Below, piece by piece: positions 17,684-28,878 of a stretch of 64,000 bases of DNA. Position 1 is the first letter of the stretch. The number at the start of each line of letters is the position of its first letter. The stretch spans positions 56,923 to 120,922 of the forward strand of contig NZ_JAKRMS010000002.1 in the NCBI RefSeq assembly GCF_022346185.1. The letters run 5' to 3'. Position numbers and translations under genes: made by a program. This DNA is from Cellulomonas sp. ACRRI. GTDB lineage: Bacteria > Actinomycetota > Actinomycetes > Actinomycetales > Cellulomonadaceae. The notes beneath the pieces are model-generated. The model ran no database searches. It saw only the letters and a list, made by a program, of their open reading frames with translations, and was not told where the DNA came from.

Positions 17684-17944
17684 GTGAGCGAAGCCGACGA
17701 GCAGTACGTCGAGATCTGGGGCGACCGCGTGTCGATGGGCGACCTCGTCCTCGCGCTCGCGGTGACCGCCGCGGCGACCGTCGCGGCCGTCGTGATCGGG
17801 CGCGCGCTCGGGTCGTCCGAGTTCTTCTGGGGCCTCGGCGGCGCCGTGGTCGGGTTCGGCGCGTCGGTCGCGCTGGTCACGCCGAAGCGGGACGTACGGA
17901 TCGTCGCCGACGACGACGCCGAGGCGGGGCCGCCACCGGCCTGA
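17684..17944 (+). CDS. small two-helix membrane protein
   Basis: An 86-residue protein started by GTG at 17684 after GAGGAGG. Two hydrophobic segments (about 19-41 and 46-66, VVGFGASVALVT at the end) are flanked by an acidic N-terminus and an Asp/Glu-rich C-terminus. No family is recognised. It lies 69 nt before the TctA-like permease on the same strand, with only a weak hairpin between, so it may be part of that operon and could serve as a small membrane partner in place of TctB; this is inference. Confidence 0.72.
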   Translation: MSEADEQYVEIWGDRVSMGDLVLALAVTAAATVAAVVIGRALGSSEFFWGLGGAVVGFGASVALVTPKRDVRIVADDDAEAGPPPA

Positions 17945-17974
17945 CGCCGGCTCCTCCGCGCCAGCCGCCACGAC

Positions 17975-17994
17975 GCGCCCATCCGGACGGGCGC
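17975..17994 (+). other. short dyad between small membrane protein and permease
   Basis: GCGCCC at 17975-17980 pairs with GGGCGC at 17989-17994 around an 8-nt loop (ATCCGGAC). It has no T-tract, so it is more likely a regulatory or weak attenuation hairpin than a terminator. Confidence 0.4.
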
Positions 17995-18013
17995 CCCGCA
18001 CCGAAAGACCTTT

Positions 18014-19366
18014 GTGGACCTCTCCCTGCTGCTGCCGATGGTCGCCGCCGCGCTCGCGGCCGTCGCGCTGTACACGCTGATCGGGTTCATCCCGGGCACC
18101 GACGAGACGTCGGTGCTGCTGCCCGTGACGCTCGCCCTCGTGCTCGCGGGCGCCGACCCGCAGGTGGTGCTGGCGTTCTTCATCGCCGCCGTGGTCACGC
18201 TCAACCTGACCAACTCCATCCCCACGGCGCTGGTCGGCCTGCCCGGCGGCGTGCTGTCCGCCCCGATGATCGACCACGCGCTGCTGCTCAAGCGGGAGGG
18301 CCGGGCGGCGGAGACGATCCGGAAGATGGCGGCCGGCTCGGTGGTCGGCACGCTGATCTCGGTGCCGCTGGCCCTGCTCATCGCGCGCGCCATCACCCCG
18401 TTCGCGGACCAGCTCCGGGAGTACGGGTCGCTGCTGTTCGTCGGCGGAGCCGTGGTCCTGGCGCTGATCGGGAAGAACAAGCTGCTCTCGCTGCTGGCGA
18501 TCATCCCGCTCGGTCTGCTGTTCCAGGGCGTGCAGGCGCTGTACCGGCAGACCGGCGTGCTGCCCGAGGACGGCACGATCACGGTGTCGTTCTTCCTGTC
18601 GATCACCGCCGGCCCGCTGCTGCTCAGCCTGGCGACGCTGCTCAACCCGACGCTGCGCGGCGCGCTCCCCCGGGCGGGCCGCACGCCGGTCGTCATCACG
18701 CGCTCGGAGCTGGCGGGCGCGTCGCTCAGCCCGCGCCGCCTGCTGACCCGCGCCGAGCTCGGCGCCTCGGCCACGGTCTCCGCCGCGTCCACGCCGCTGT
18801 TCTTCCTGAGCCCGGTCGCGCTGACGCTGCTCATGGGCGAGGCGTCCGGGGCCCGCGCCCAGCAGCCCGTCGAGCGGTCGTCCCGGGCGATCACCTCGAT
18901 GGCCGCGCTGGCGCACTCGACGTACCTGGCGGGCGTGATCATCCCGCTGCTGGCGGTGGGGCTGCCGCTGTCCCCGGTCGCCGTCGGCCCCGCGAACGCG
19001 CTGTTCAACGCGCCGCCGGTGCTGACGCTCGACGACAACCTGCACCACATGCTGTCGACGTCGCAGTTCGTGGTCGCGGTCGTGGTCGGCGGGGCCCTCG
19101 CCCTGGTGCTGTCCTACGTGCTGGCGGTCCGGTACTCGTTCCGGCTCACCGCGCTGGTCACCCGCCACGTGCCGCACGAGGCGGTGCTGGCGCTGTTCGT
19201 CGTGTTCGTCCTGCTCCTCGCCTACCTGGACGCAGGGCTCGTCAACGTCTTCGCCGTGCTGCTGGTCGGGCTGACCTGCGGCACGCTGAACCGGTTGGGC
19301 GTCAACTTCGGGGTGCAGTTCATGTCGCTGTACGCGGCCCCGTGGTTCGTGGCGCACCTGATGTGA
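18014..19366 (+). CDS. TctA-family tripartite tricarboxylate transporter permease-like
   Basis: A 450-residue polytopic membrane protein of about 11-12 helices. It resembles the large TctA subunit of tripartite tricarboxylate transporters: IGFIPGTDETSVLLPVTLAL near the start and TALVGLPGGVLSAPMIDHALLLKREGRAAETI in the middle. TctA proteins usually need TctB and a periplasmic TctC; neither is visible. The start is GTG 18014. Its stop overlaps the mevalonate kinase GTG by 4 nt (ATGTGA), so the two are translationally coupled. A role in moving a carboxylate such as mevalonate is a hypothesis from this context. Confidence 0.75.
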   Translation: MDLSLLLPMVAAALAAVALYTLIGFIPGTDETSVLLPVTLALVLAGADPQVVLAFFIAAVVTLNLTNSIPTALVGLPGGVLSAPMIDHALLLKREGRAAETIRKMAAGSVVGTLISVPLALLIARAITPFADQLREYGSLLFVGGAVVLALIGKNKLLSLLAIIPLGLLFQGVQALYRQTGVLPEDGTITVSFFLSITAGPLLLSLATLLNPTLRGALPRAGRTPVVITRSELAGASLSPRRLLTRAELGASATVSAASTPLFFLSPVALTLLMGEASGARAQQPVERSSRAITSMAALAHSTYLAGVIIPLLAVGLPLSPVAVGPANALFNAPPVLTLDDNLHHMLSTSQFVVAVVVGGALALVLSYVLAVRYSFRLTALVTRHVPHEAVLALFVVFVLLLAYLDAGLVNVFAVLLVGLTCGTLNRLGVNFGVQFMSLYAAPWFVAHLM

Positions 19367-20385
19367 GGAGTCGGACCATCTCCAGCTCGAACCCGCGCAG
19401 CACCGGCCCGGGCGCCCCGCGCGCCACCGGGACGGGTCACACCCGCGCGAAGGCGATCCTGGTCGGGGAGCACGCCGTCGTGTACGGCGAGCCCGCGATC
19501 GCGCTGCCGCTCGCCAGCCTGCCGATGCGGGCCGTCGCCCGGCGCGAGGAGGGCCCGCTGGCACTCGAGTCCGTCCTGTACTCGGGCGCGCTGTCCGACG
19601 CCCCCGAGCAGCTCGCCGCGCCGGTCGCCGCCGTGGAGGCGACGCTCGACCACCTCGGCCTGCCGCACCGCGACATCGTGCTGTCCACCGAGTCCACGAT
19701 CCCCGCCGCGCGCGGCCTCGGGTCCAGCGCCGCCACCGCCGGCGCGCTCGCGCTGGCGCTGGCCGACCTCGCCGGGCGAACCCTGACCGCGCAGGAGCAC
19801 TTCGACCTGGTCCAGGTCGGCGAGCGGGTGGCGCACGGCAACCCCAGCGGCCTGGACGCCCGCACCACCGCCTCCACGGAGCCGGTGTGGTTCCAGGCCG
19901 GCGAGATCCGGCCGCTCGACCTCGCGCTCCGCGCGCACCTCGTCGTCGCCGACACGGGCGTGCACGGGCGGACCCGGGTCGCGGTCGCCGACGTGCGGTC
20001 GTTCCGGGACCGGCACCCGGCCCGCGGGGCGGAGCTGATCGCGGAGCTCGGCGCCATCACCCGCGACGTCGTCGACGACCTGGCCCTCGACCGCCCCGCG
20101 GAGCTCGGCGCCCGGATGACCCGCGCGCACGGCGCCCTCGCGGAGCTCGGCGTCTCCTCCCCCGAGCTGGACCGCCTGGTCGGCGCGGCCCTCGCGGCCG
20201 GCGCCCTCGGCGCCAAGCTCACCGGCGGTGGCCAGGGCGGATGCATGCTGGCGCTCGCGGCCGACGCGGCGTCCGCTGGTACGATCGCCGCTGCCCTGCG
20301 CCGCGCAGGCGCGGCGCGCACCTGGCTGCACCGGACCGACGCGCGGCGTCCCGCCGCTCCCTCCGCCCAGGTGTCCCTCGGATGA
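19363..20385 (+). CDS. mvk: mevalonate kinase
   Basis: A 340-residue GHMP kinase that phosphorylates mevalonate to 5-phosphomevalonate. It shows KAILVGEHAVVYGEPAIALPL (30-50), the ATP motif RGLGSSAATAGAL (117-129), GNPSGLDA with catalytic Asp165, and the third motif KLTGGGQGGCML. GTG 19363 is the only canonical start and gives 4-nt overlap with the permease; however a ribosome site GAGGAG lies 7 nt before an in-frame ATC at 19378, so the true start is uncertain. It heads the run mvk-mvaD-pmk-fni. Confidence 0.93.
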   Translation: MRSRTISSSNPRSTGPGAPRATGTGHTRAKAILVGEHAVVYGEPAIALPLASLPMRAVARREEGPLALESVLYSGALSDAPEQLAAPVAAVEATLDHLGLPHRDIVLSTESTIPAARGLGSSAATAGALALALADLAGRTLTAQEHFDLVQVGERVAHGNPSGLDARTTASTEPVWFQAGEIRPLDLALRAHLVVADTGVHGRTRVAVADVRSFRDRHPARGAELIAELGAITRDVVDDLALDRPAELGARMTRAHGALAELGVSSPELDRLVGAALAAGALGAKLTGGGQGGCMLALAADAASAGTIAAALRRAGAARTWLHRTDARRPAAPSAQVSLG

Positions 20386-21377
20386 CGAACTCCGCGACCG
20401 CCGTCGCGCACGCGAACATCGCCCTCGCCAAGTACTGGGGCAAGCGCGACGAGGCCCTGGCGCTCCCCGCGACCTCCAGCCTGTCGCTGACGCTCGACGC
20501 GTTCCACGCCACGACCACGGTGACCCTCGACCCGGGGGCCGCCGAGGACGCCGGCACGCTGGACGGCCGGCCGATGTCCGAGGGCGAGGTGACCCGGGTC
20601 CGGCGGTTCCTCGACCTGGTGCGCTCGCTCGCCGGGTCGTCCGTGCACGCCGCGGTCACCTCGGTGTCGACCGTGCCGACCGGCGCGGGCCTGGCCTCGT
20701 CGGCGAGCGGGTTCGCCGCGCTCGCCGGTGCCGCGGCGGCCGCCTACGGGCTCGACCTCGACCCCCGCGCGCTGTCCCGCCTCGCGCGCCGCGGGTCCGG
20801 CTCGGCGGCGCGCTCGGTGTTCGGCGGCCTGGTGGTCTGGCACGCGGGCACCGACGACGCCACGTCGTTCGCCGAGCCGGTGCCTGGTGGCGAGGCCGGC
20901 GGCGCGCTCGACCCGGCGATGGCCGTCGTCGTGCTGGACGCCGGCCCCAAGGCGATCTCGTCCCGCGAGGCGATGCGCCGCACCGTCGAGACCTCCCCGT
21001 ACTTCCCGGCGTGGACGCAGGCCACCGAGGCCGACGTGGCGCTGATGCTGGACGCCGTCGCCGCCGGCGACCTGCCTACGCTCGGCGCTCTGGCGGAGTC
21101 CAACGCCCTGCGGATGCACGCGACGATGCTCGGCGCGCGACCGCCGGTCCGGTACTGGACCGCGCACACCGTCGGGGTGCTGGACCAGGTGCAGGCGCTG
21201 CGCGCCGACGGCCTGCCGTGCTGGGCGACCATCGACGCCGGCCCGAACGTCAAGGTGCTGTGCGCGGGCCGCGACCTGCCCGCCGTCGCCGCGGCCCTGT
21301 CCGAGGGCGGCACCCGCCGCGTCGTGACCGCACGCCCCGGCCCGGACCTGCGGGTCGCCGCGGGGGGTGCCGCGTGA
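20382..21377 (+). CDS. mvaD: diphosphomevalonate decarboxylase
   Basis: A 331-residue GHMP-superfamily enzyme that turns 5-diphosphomevalonate into isopentenyl diphosphate. HANIALAKYWGKRDE (10-24), the phosphate-binding SVPTGAGLASSASGFAALA region, RRGSGSAARSVFGG and DAGPKAISSREAM are family signatures. It overlaps mevalonate kinase by ATGA and the phosphomevalonate kinase by GTGA. Length is normal. All residues I can place in the active site are present. Confidence 0.95.
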   Translation: MTNSATAVAHANIALAKYWGKRDEALALPATSSLSLTLDAFHATTTVTLDPGAAEDAGTLDGRPMSEGEVTRVRRFLDLVRSLAGSSVHAAVTSVSTVPTGAGLASSASGFAALAGAAAAAYGLDLDPRALSRLARRGSGSAARSVFGGLVVWHAGTDDATSFAEPVPGGEAGGALDPAMAVVVLDAGPKAISSREAMRRTVETSPYFPAWTQATEADVALMLDAVAAGDLPTLGALAESNALRMHATMLGARPPVRYWTAHTVGVLDQVQALRADGLPCWATIDAGPNVKVLCAGRDLPAVAAALSEGGTRRVVTARPGPDLRVAAGGAA

Positions 21378-22525
21378 CCGCGCCCGCCGCCGGGACCTCC
21401 GTGCCCGCCGAGGCCCCGATCGAGGTCAGCGCCCCCGGCAAGCTGTTCGTCGCCGGCGAGTACGCCGTGGTCGAGGCCGGGTACCCCGCGGTGCTCGTCG
21501 CCGTCGACCGGCACGTCACCGTGCGCCTCGCGCGCGCCGAGGGCGCCGGCTCCATCGCGTCCGACCAGTACGGCCGGCTCCCGGTGGTGTGGCGGCGCGA
21601 CGGCGGCCGCGTGGTGCTCGACCACGACAGCCGCCCGTTCGACTACGTGCTCGCCGCGATCGACGTGGTGGAGCGGTTCGCCGCGGAGCAGGGCCGGTCG
21701 CTCGGCTTCTACGACATCACGATCACCTCCGAGCTCGACGACCAGTCGGGCCGGAAGTTCGGGCTCGGCTCGTCGGCCGCCGTCACCGCGGCGACCGTGC
21801 GGGCGCTGGACCGGTTCTACGACCTCGACCTGCCCACCGAGCGGCTGCTGCGCCTGGCGCTCCTCGCCACCGTCGCGGTGAACCCGATGGGCTCGGGCGG
21901 CGACGTCGCCGCGAGCCTGTACGGCGGGTGGATCCGGTACGCGGCGCTCGACCGCGACTGGCTGCGGACGGCGCAGGCCGCCGCCGAGGCCTCGGGCGCC
22001 CTGCGGCCGCTGTCGGCCCTCCTCGACGCCGACTGGCCCGGCCTGTCCGTGCGCCGGCTGCCGACCCCGCGGACCATGCGGCTGGTGGTCGGGTGGACCG
22101 GAGTCCCGGCGTCGACCACCCGCCTGGTCGAGCGGATGCAGTCCCGCAAGGGCGCGGCCGAGGCGCACTACCCCGACTTCCTCGCCGCCTCCCGGGAGTG
22201 CGTGGACGCGCTGGCGGACGCCATCGAGCGCGACGACGCCCCGGCGGCGAAGGCGCAGATCCACCGCGCGCGCGGCCTGCTCACCTCGCTCGCGCGCGCC
22301 GCCGGCGTCGACATCGAGACCCCCGCGCTGCGCACGCTGTGCGAGACCGCCGAGGGCGTCGGCGCGGCGGCCAAGTCCTCGGGCGCGGGGGGCGGCGACT
22401 GCGGCATCGTGCTGGTGGACGCCGACACGGACCTCGAGCCGATGCTCCGGGACTGGGCGCTGTCCGACGTGCGGCACCTGTCCCTGCGGGTCCAGCAGCC
22501 GTGCGACGCCGAGGACACCCCGTGA
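21374..22525 (+). CDS. pmk: phosphomevalonate kinase (GHMP type)
   Basis: A 383-residue kinase that makes 5-diphosphomevalonate. SAPGKLFVAGEYAVVEAGYPAVL (about 21-43), GRKFGLGSSAAVTAATVRAL and the third motif KSSGAGGGDCGIVLV match bacterial/fungal ERG8-type phosphomevalonate kinases as found in Streptococcus and the Streptomyces CL190 cluster. The GTG at 21374 overlaps mvaD by 4 nt, and its stop overlaps fni by GTGA. Confidence 0.94.
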   Translation: MTAPAAGTSVPAEAPIEVSAPGKLFVAGEYAVVEAGYPAVLVAVDRHVTVRLARAEGAGSIASDQYGRLPVVWRRDGGRVVLDHDSRPFDYVLAAIDVVERFAAEQGRSLGFYDITITSELDDQSGRKFGLGSSAAVTAATVRALDRFYDLDLPTERLLRLALLATVAVNPMGSGGDVAASLYGGWIRYAALDRDWLRTAQAAAEASGALRPLSALLDADWPGLSVRRLPTPRTMRLVVGWTGVPASTTRLVERMQSRKGAAEAHYPDFLAASRECVDALADAIERDDAPAAKAQIHRARGLLTSLARAAGVDIETPALRTLCETAEGVGAAAKSSGAGGGDCGIVLVDADTDLEPMLRDWALSDVRHLSLRVQQPCDAEDTP

Positions 22526-23661
22526 CCCCCGACGACGCCCACCTGTCCGGCCAGGACCAGCCGACCGCCGACCCCGCGGCCGCCGCCGGGGCGACGCCCG
22601 CCGAGCAGGACGCGCGCCGCAAGGACGACCACGTGCGCCTGGCCGTCGCCCAGCACGCGGAGCCGGGGCCGAGCGACTTCGACCACGTCCGCCCGATGAA
22701 CCACCCGCTCCGGGCCGGCGACCGCGCGCAGGTGTCGCTGCGCACCGCCGGCCGGGTGCTCGACTGGCCGGTGCCGCTGTACATCAACGGCATGACCGGG
22801 GGCACCGCGCACACCGGGACGATCAACCGGGCCCTGGCGATCGCCGCCCGGGAGACGGGGGTCCCGATCGCCTCCGGCTCGACAGGCATCCTGCACCGCG
22901 AGCCCGCCGCGATCCCGTCGTTCCGGGTGCTGCGCGACCTCAACCCCGACGGCTTCGTGCTGGCGAACGTCAACGCCAACCTCACGCCCGCCCAGGCCCG
23001 GCGCTCGGTGGAGATCCTGGGGGCCGACGGCCTGCAGGTGCACGTGAACCCGGCGCAGGAGATCGTCATGCCCGAGGGCGACCGCGACTTCACGCGCTGG
23101 GCCGAGAACATCGCCGCGATCGTCGACGGCGTGGACGTCCCCGTCGTCGTCAAGGAGGTCGGCGCCGGCATGAGCCGCGGCACCGTCGAGCGCCTGCGTG
23201 ACCTCGGCGTCGCGGCCGTCGACGTCTCCGGGCGCGGCGGCACCGACTTCACCGCCATCGAGTCCGCCCGGCGCACCGACGGCGGCATGGACTACCTCGC
23301 GGCGTGGGGGCAGTCGGCGGTCGAGGGCCTGCTGGACGCGTCGTCGGTCGAGGGCGTGGACCTCCTGGCGTCCGGCGGCGTCCGGCACCCCCTCGACGTC
23401 GTGCGCGCGCTCGCGCTCGGCGCCACGGCCGTCGGCGTCGCCGGCGGCTTCCTGCGCACCCTGCTGACCGACGGCGAGGCGGCCCTCGTCGCCCGCATCG
23501 AGACCTGGCTGACCCAGGTCGGGGACATCATGACGCTGCTCGGCGCGCGCACCGTCGCCGACCTGCGCCGGACCGACCTGCTGCTCACGGGCCCGGTGCG
23601 CGAGTTCTGCGACCTGCGCGGCGTCGACGCCCGCGCGTACGCCCGCCGCAGCGGCCTCTGA
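22522..23661 (+). CDS. fni: type 2 isopentenyl-diphosphate isomerase (FMN-dependent)
   Basis: A 379-residue Fni/IDI-2 enzyme that interconverts isopentenyl and dimethylallyl diphosphate using reduced FMN. Conserved RKDDHVRLA (about 33-41), YINGMTGGT, SGSTGIL, HVNPAQEIVMPEGDRDF (with the catalytic Gln), VKEVGAGMS, GRGGTDF and SGGVRHPLD are all visible. The first 30 residues form an Ala/Pro-rich extension. It is the last gene of the mevalonate run; a strong hairpin follows. Confidence 0.96.
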   Translation: MTPDDAHLSGQDQPTADPAAAAGATPAEQDARRKDDHVRLAVAQHAEPGPSDFDHVRPMNHPLRAGDRAQVSLRTAGRVLDWPVPLYINGMTGGTAHTGTINRALAIAARETGVPIASGSTGILHREPAAIPSFRVLRDLNPDGFVLANVNANLTPAQARRSVEILGADGLQVHVNPAQEIVMPEGDRDFTRWAENIAAIVDGVDVPVVVKEVGAGMSRGTVERLRDLGVAAVDVSGRGGTDFTAIESARRTDGGMDYLAAWGQSAVEGLLDASSVEGVDLLASGGVRHPLDVVRALALGATAVGVAGGFLRTLLTDGEAALVARIETWLTQVGDIMTLLGARTVADLRRTDLLLTGPVREFCDLRGVDARAYARRSGL

Positions 23662-23663
23662 CG

Positions 23664-23696
23664 GCGGACGGCCCGCGGTCCCGCGGGTCCGTCCGC
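23664..23696 (+). terminator. terminator after fni
   Basis: GCGGACGG-CCCGCGG, a 2-nt loop, and CCGCGGG-T-CCGTCCGC form a stem of about 15 bp with one bulged T. It starts 2 bp after the fni stop and should separate the mevalonate operon from the copper genes. Confidence 0.8.
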
Positions 23697-23875
23697 GGCG
23701 TGATCGGGCGGCGCGGACGTCCGTGCTGGGCGCGCGTGCACCGCGTGGCCCGGCGGCACCGGCGGTAACCCGAGCGTGCGTCCACCGCGTCACGTGGCCG
23801 CATGAGGGGTGCCGTCCCGACGGGTCGACGGCTCGCGGCGAGGGCGCGAGGTGGCGGGACCTCCGTCCTCGAGGA

Positions 23876-23892
23876 ATACCCCCAGGGGGTAT
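23876..23892. promoter_or_regulatory. CsoR operator
   Basis: ATACCCCC-A-GGGGGTAT is a perfect 17-bp palindrome that matches the CsoR/copper box (TACCCCnnnGGGGTA class). It lies 55 bp before the csoR start, over the probable promoter. Copper binding to CsoR would release it. Confidence 0.9.
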
Positions 23893-23947
23893 AGCGTTGG
23901 GGGCTGTGACGGGGCGCGCTCGCGCACCGCACGGAAGGGAGCGCGAC

Positions 23948-24229
23948 GTGCACGGCTACAGCGGCGACAAGGACGACTACCTCAAGCGCCTCAAGCGCAT
24001 CGAGGGGCAGGTGCGCGGGATCGCGCGCATGGTCGACGAGGACGTCTACTGCATCGACGTCCTGACCCAGGTCGCCGCCGTGACCAAGGCGCTGCAGGCC
24101 GTGAGCATCGGCCTGGTCGAGGACCACCTGGGCCACTGCGTCGTCGACGCCGCCCGGCAGTCCGAGGAGGCCGGCGCCGAGAAGGTGCGCGAGGCCTCGG
24201 AGGCCATCGCCCGCCTCGTCCGCTCCTGA
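23948..24229 (+). CDS. csoR: copper-sensing repressor CsoR
   Basis: A 93-residue CsoR/RcnR-family repressor. [18 protein letters not shown] is the DNA-facing helix. The Cu(I) ligands are Cys35 (DVYCIDVL), His60 and Cys64 ([12 protein letters not shown]), the full W-X-Y copper set. The GTG start follows GGAAGGGAG. It heads csoR-copZ-copA and lies downstream of a perfect CsoR palindrome, so the operon is autoregulated. Confidence 0.96.
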   Translation: MHGYSGDKDDYLKRLKRIEGQVRGIARMVDEDVYCIDVLTQVAAVTKALQAVSIGLVEDHLGHCVVDAARQSEEAGAEKVREASEAIARLVRS

Positions 24230-24255
24230 ACCCCGCACCCGAGAGGAACACCACC

Positions 24256-24485
24256 GTGAGCCAGACCACCACGTTCTCCGTCGACGGCATGACCTGCGGC
24301 AACTGCGTCCGCCACGTCACCGAGGAGCTCACCGCCCTGCCGGGGGTCACCGACGTGCGGGTCGACCTGGTCGCCGGCGGGTCGTCGCCCGTCACCGTCA
24401 CCTCGGACGCGCCGCTCGCCGACGAGGCGATCGCCGCCGCCGTCGACGAGGCCGGCTACGCCGTCACGCCGCGGAAGTCGCTGCT

Positions 24486-24489
<4 letters not shown>
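24256..24489 (+). CDS. copZ: copper chaperone CopZ
   Basis: A 77-residue ferredoxin-fold heavy-metal-associated domain with GMTCGNC (Cys14 and Cys17). It carries Cu(I) to the ATPase. GTG start after GAGAGGAACACCACC. Its stop overlaps the copA start by GTGA. Confidence 0.95.
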
Positions 24490-27092
<2,603 letters not shown>

Positions 27093-27106
27093 CGCGTCCA
27101 CCCACC

Positions 27107-27144
27107 CACGCCCCGGGGCGTCCGCACGGACGTCCCGGGGCGTG
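27107..27144 (+). terminator. terminator after copA
   Basis: CACGCCCCGGG (27107-27117) pairs exactly with CCCGGGGCGTG (27134-27144); the loop itself contains CGTCCG and CGGACG, making a longer cruciform-like stem. It lies 14 bp after the copA stop. Confidence 0.8.
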
Positions 27145-27195
27145 GCGCGCCGAGGCGCTACGGTCAGCACCGACCCCCCGCCCCTTGGAGGAGCC

Positions 27196-27951
27196 GTGCC
27201 CGCGTCCCGTCCCGTCCTCGAGATCGCCGTCCAGGACCTGGCGGGCTACCGCGTGGCGGCCGACGCCGGTGCGGCGCGCACCGAGGTGTGCGCCGCGCTC
27301 GCCGCGACGGGCGGGCTGACCCCCGGCGCCGGCCTGCTCGCCGCCCTCGTGGCCGAGCGCGACGCGCGGTCCGCGGCCGGGGACGCGGCCCCCGGGGTGC
27401 ACGTCCTGGTGCGCCCGCGGCCGGGGTCGTTCGTCTACGACGCGGACGAGCTCGACGTGCAGGTCCGCGAGGTGCGCGCCGCCGTCGGCCTGGGCGTCGA
27501 CGGCGTGGTGGTCGGGCCGCTCACCGCGGGCGGACGGGTCGACGACCGCGCGCTGGCCGCCCTGGTCCGCGCCGCGGACGGCCGCGAGGTGACGTTCCAC
27601 CGGGCCGTCGACTCCGTGGCGGACCCGCTCGCGGTCCTGGACGCGCTGGCCGGCGCCGGGGTCACCCGCGTGCTGTCCTCGGGCGGCGAGGCCCGCAGCA
27701 TCGACGGCGTGCGCCGGCTCGCCGCGATGGTCGAGCACACCGCCGGCGCCGTCCAGGTGATGGCCGGCGGCGGCGTGCGGCCGGTCGACATCGGCGCGCT
27801 CATCGCGGCCGGCGTGGACGCCGTGCACCTGTCCGCGAGCCGCGCGGTCGACGGGGACGGCGGCCCGGGCGGCGGCGGCTCCGGCGGCGGCTGGACGGTC
27901 ACGGACCCCGACGTCGTGGCCCAGGCGGCCGCGGCGCTCGCGCGCGCCTGA
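27196..27951 (+). CDS. cutC: CutC-family protein
   Basis: A 251-residue TIM-barrel protein with family elements LEIAVQDLAGYRVAADAGAARTEVCA, GVVVGPLT, TFHRAVDSVADPLAVLDAL and SSGGEARSIDGVRRL. CutC was linked to copper homeostasis in Escherichia coli; its direct role there is disputed. The GTG at 27196 follows GGAGGAG. It lies after the copA terminator on its own, so coregulation with copA is not certain. The C-terminal Gly-rich loop (GGPGGGGSGGG) is an insertion. Confidence 0.9.
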   Translation: MPASRPVLEIAVQDLAGYRVAADAGAARTEVCAALAATGGLTPGAGLLAALVAERDARSAAGDAAPGVHVLVRPRPGSFVYDADELDVQVREVRAAVGLGVDGVVVGPLTAGGRVDDRALAALVRAADGREVTFHRAVDSVADPLAVLDALAGAGVTRVLSSGGEARSIDGVRRLAAMVEHTAGAVQVMAGGGVRPVDIGALIAAGVDAVHLSASRAVDGDGGPGGGGSGGGWTVTDPDVVAQAAAALARA

Positions 27952-28059
27952 CGGCTGGGGCGAGGCGCGACCCGCCGGGCGCGCGGCGGGCACGCGCGGG
28001 ATCGGCCGGCACAGCCGGGGTCCAGGCGACGCCCAGACGCGCGCCCTACGCTGCAGGAC

Positions 28060-28866
28060 GTGACCGCCCTCGACCCGAGCGCCCCCGGCGCCCCGCCCGT
28101 CTCGGAGCGCGCCCGGCGCCGCCGCCTCACGGCCGAGGTCTGGATCGTCCTCGGCCTGTCCCTCGGCCAGTCCGCCGTGTACGCGCTGGTCACCATCGCC
28201 GCGCGCCTCACCGCGGGCACCCCGCTGGCGTCGCAGAGCGCCACGCTGAACGCCAGCCGGTCCCCCCGGCCCTACCTGGACCTGACGTACCAGCTGCTGT
28301 CGATCGGGTTCGCGCTGGTCCCGGTCGCGCTCGCCCTGTACCTGCTCTCGGCGAACGGGCGCAGCGCCACCCGCCGGATCGGCCTGGACGGCTCCCGCCC
28401 CGGCCGCGACCTGGGTGTCGGGTTCGGGCTCGCCGCGCTCATCGGGCTGCCCGGCCTCGCGCTGTACGTCGTCGGGCGCGCGGTGGGGATCACCGTCGAG
28501 GTGCAGGCGTCCGCGCTGGACGCCACGTGGTGGGCGGTCCCGGTGCTGATCCTCTCGGCGCTGCAGAACGCGCTGCTGGAGGAGGTGATCGTCGTGGGCT
28601 ACCTGATGGAGCGGCTGCGGGAGCTGCGGTGGCGGACCCCGGCGATCCTGGTCACCTCGGCGGTCCTGCGCGGCTCGTACCACCTGTACCAGGGCATCGG
28701 CCCGTTCCTGGGCAACGTCGTCATGGGCCTGGTGTTCGCCGAGTACTACCGGCGCCGACGGCGGACCATGCCGCTCGTCGTCGCGCACACCGTGCTCGAC
28801 GTCGTGGCGTTCGTCGGCTACGCCCTGCTGCCGGTGGCGTGGCGCGAGGCGCTCGGCATCCGCTGA
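28060..28866 (+). CDS. CPBP-family intramembrane metalloprotease
   Basis: A 268-residue polytopic protein with the CPBP/Rce1 domain. Motif 1 reads EEVIVVGYLMERLREL (Glu174, Glu175), motif 2 is SAVLRGSYHLYQG, and motif 3 is VVAHTVLDVVAF. Six to eight hydrophobic helices surround these. CPBP proteins include bacteriocin self-immunity factors and prenyl-protein proteases; no bacteriocin gene is adjacent. GTG 28060 has TACGCT 7 nt upstream and no ribosome site. Confidence 0.87.
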   Translation: MTALDPSAPGAPPVSERARRRRLTAEVWIVLGLSLGQSAVYALVTIAARLTAGTPLASQSATLNASRSPRPYLDLTYQLLSIGFALVPVALALYLLSANGRSATRRIGLDGSRPGRDLGVGFGLAALIGLPGLALYVVGRAVGITVEVQASALDATWWAVPVLILSALQNALLEEVIVVGYLMERLRELRWRTPAILVTSAVLRGSYHLYQGIGPFLGNVVMGLVFAEYYRRRRRTMPLVVAHTVLDVVAFVGYALLPVAWREALGIR

Positions 28867-28878
28867 CGCCGGCGCACC

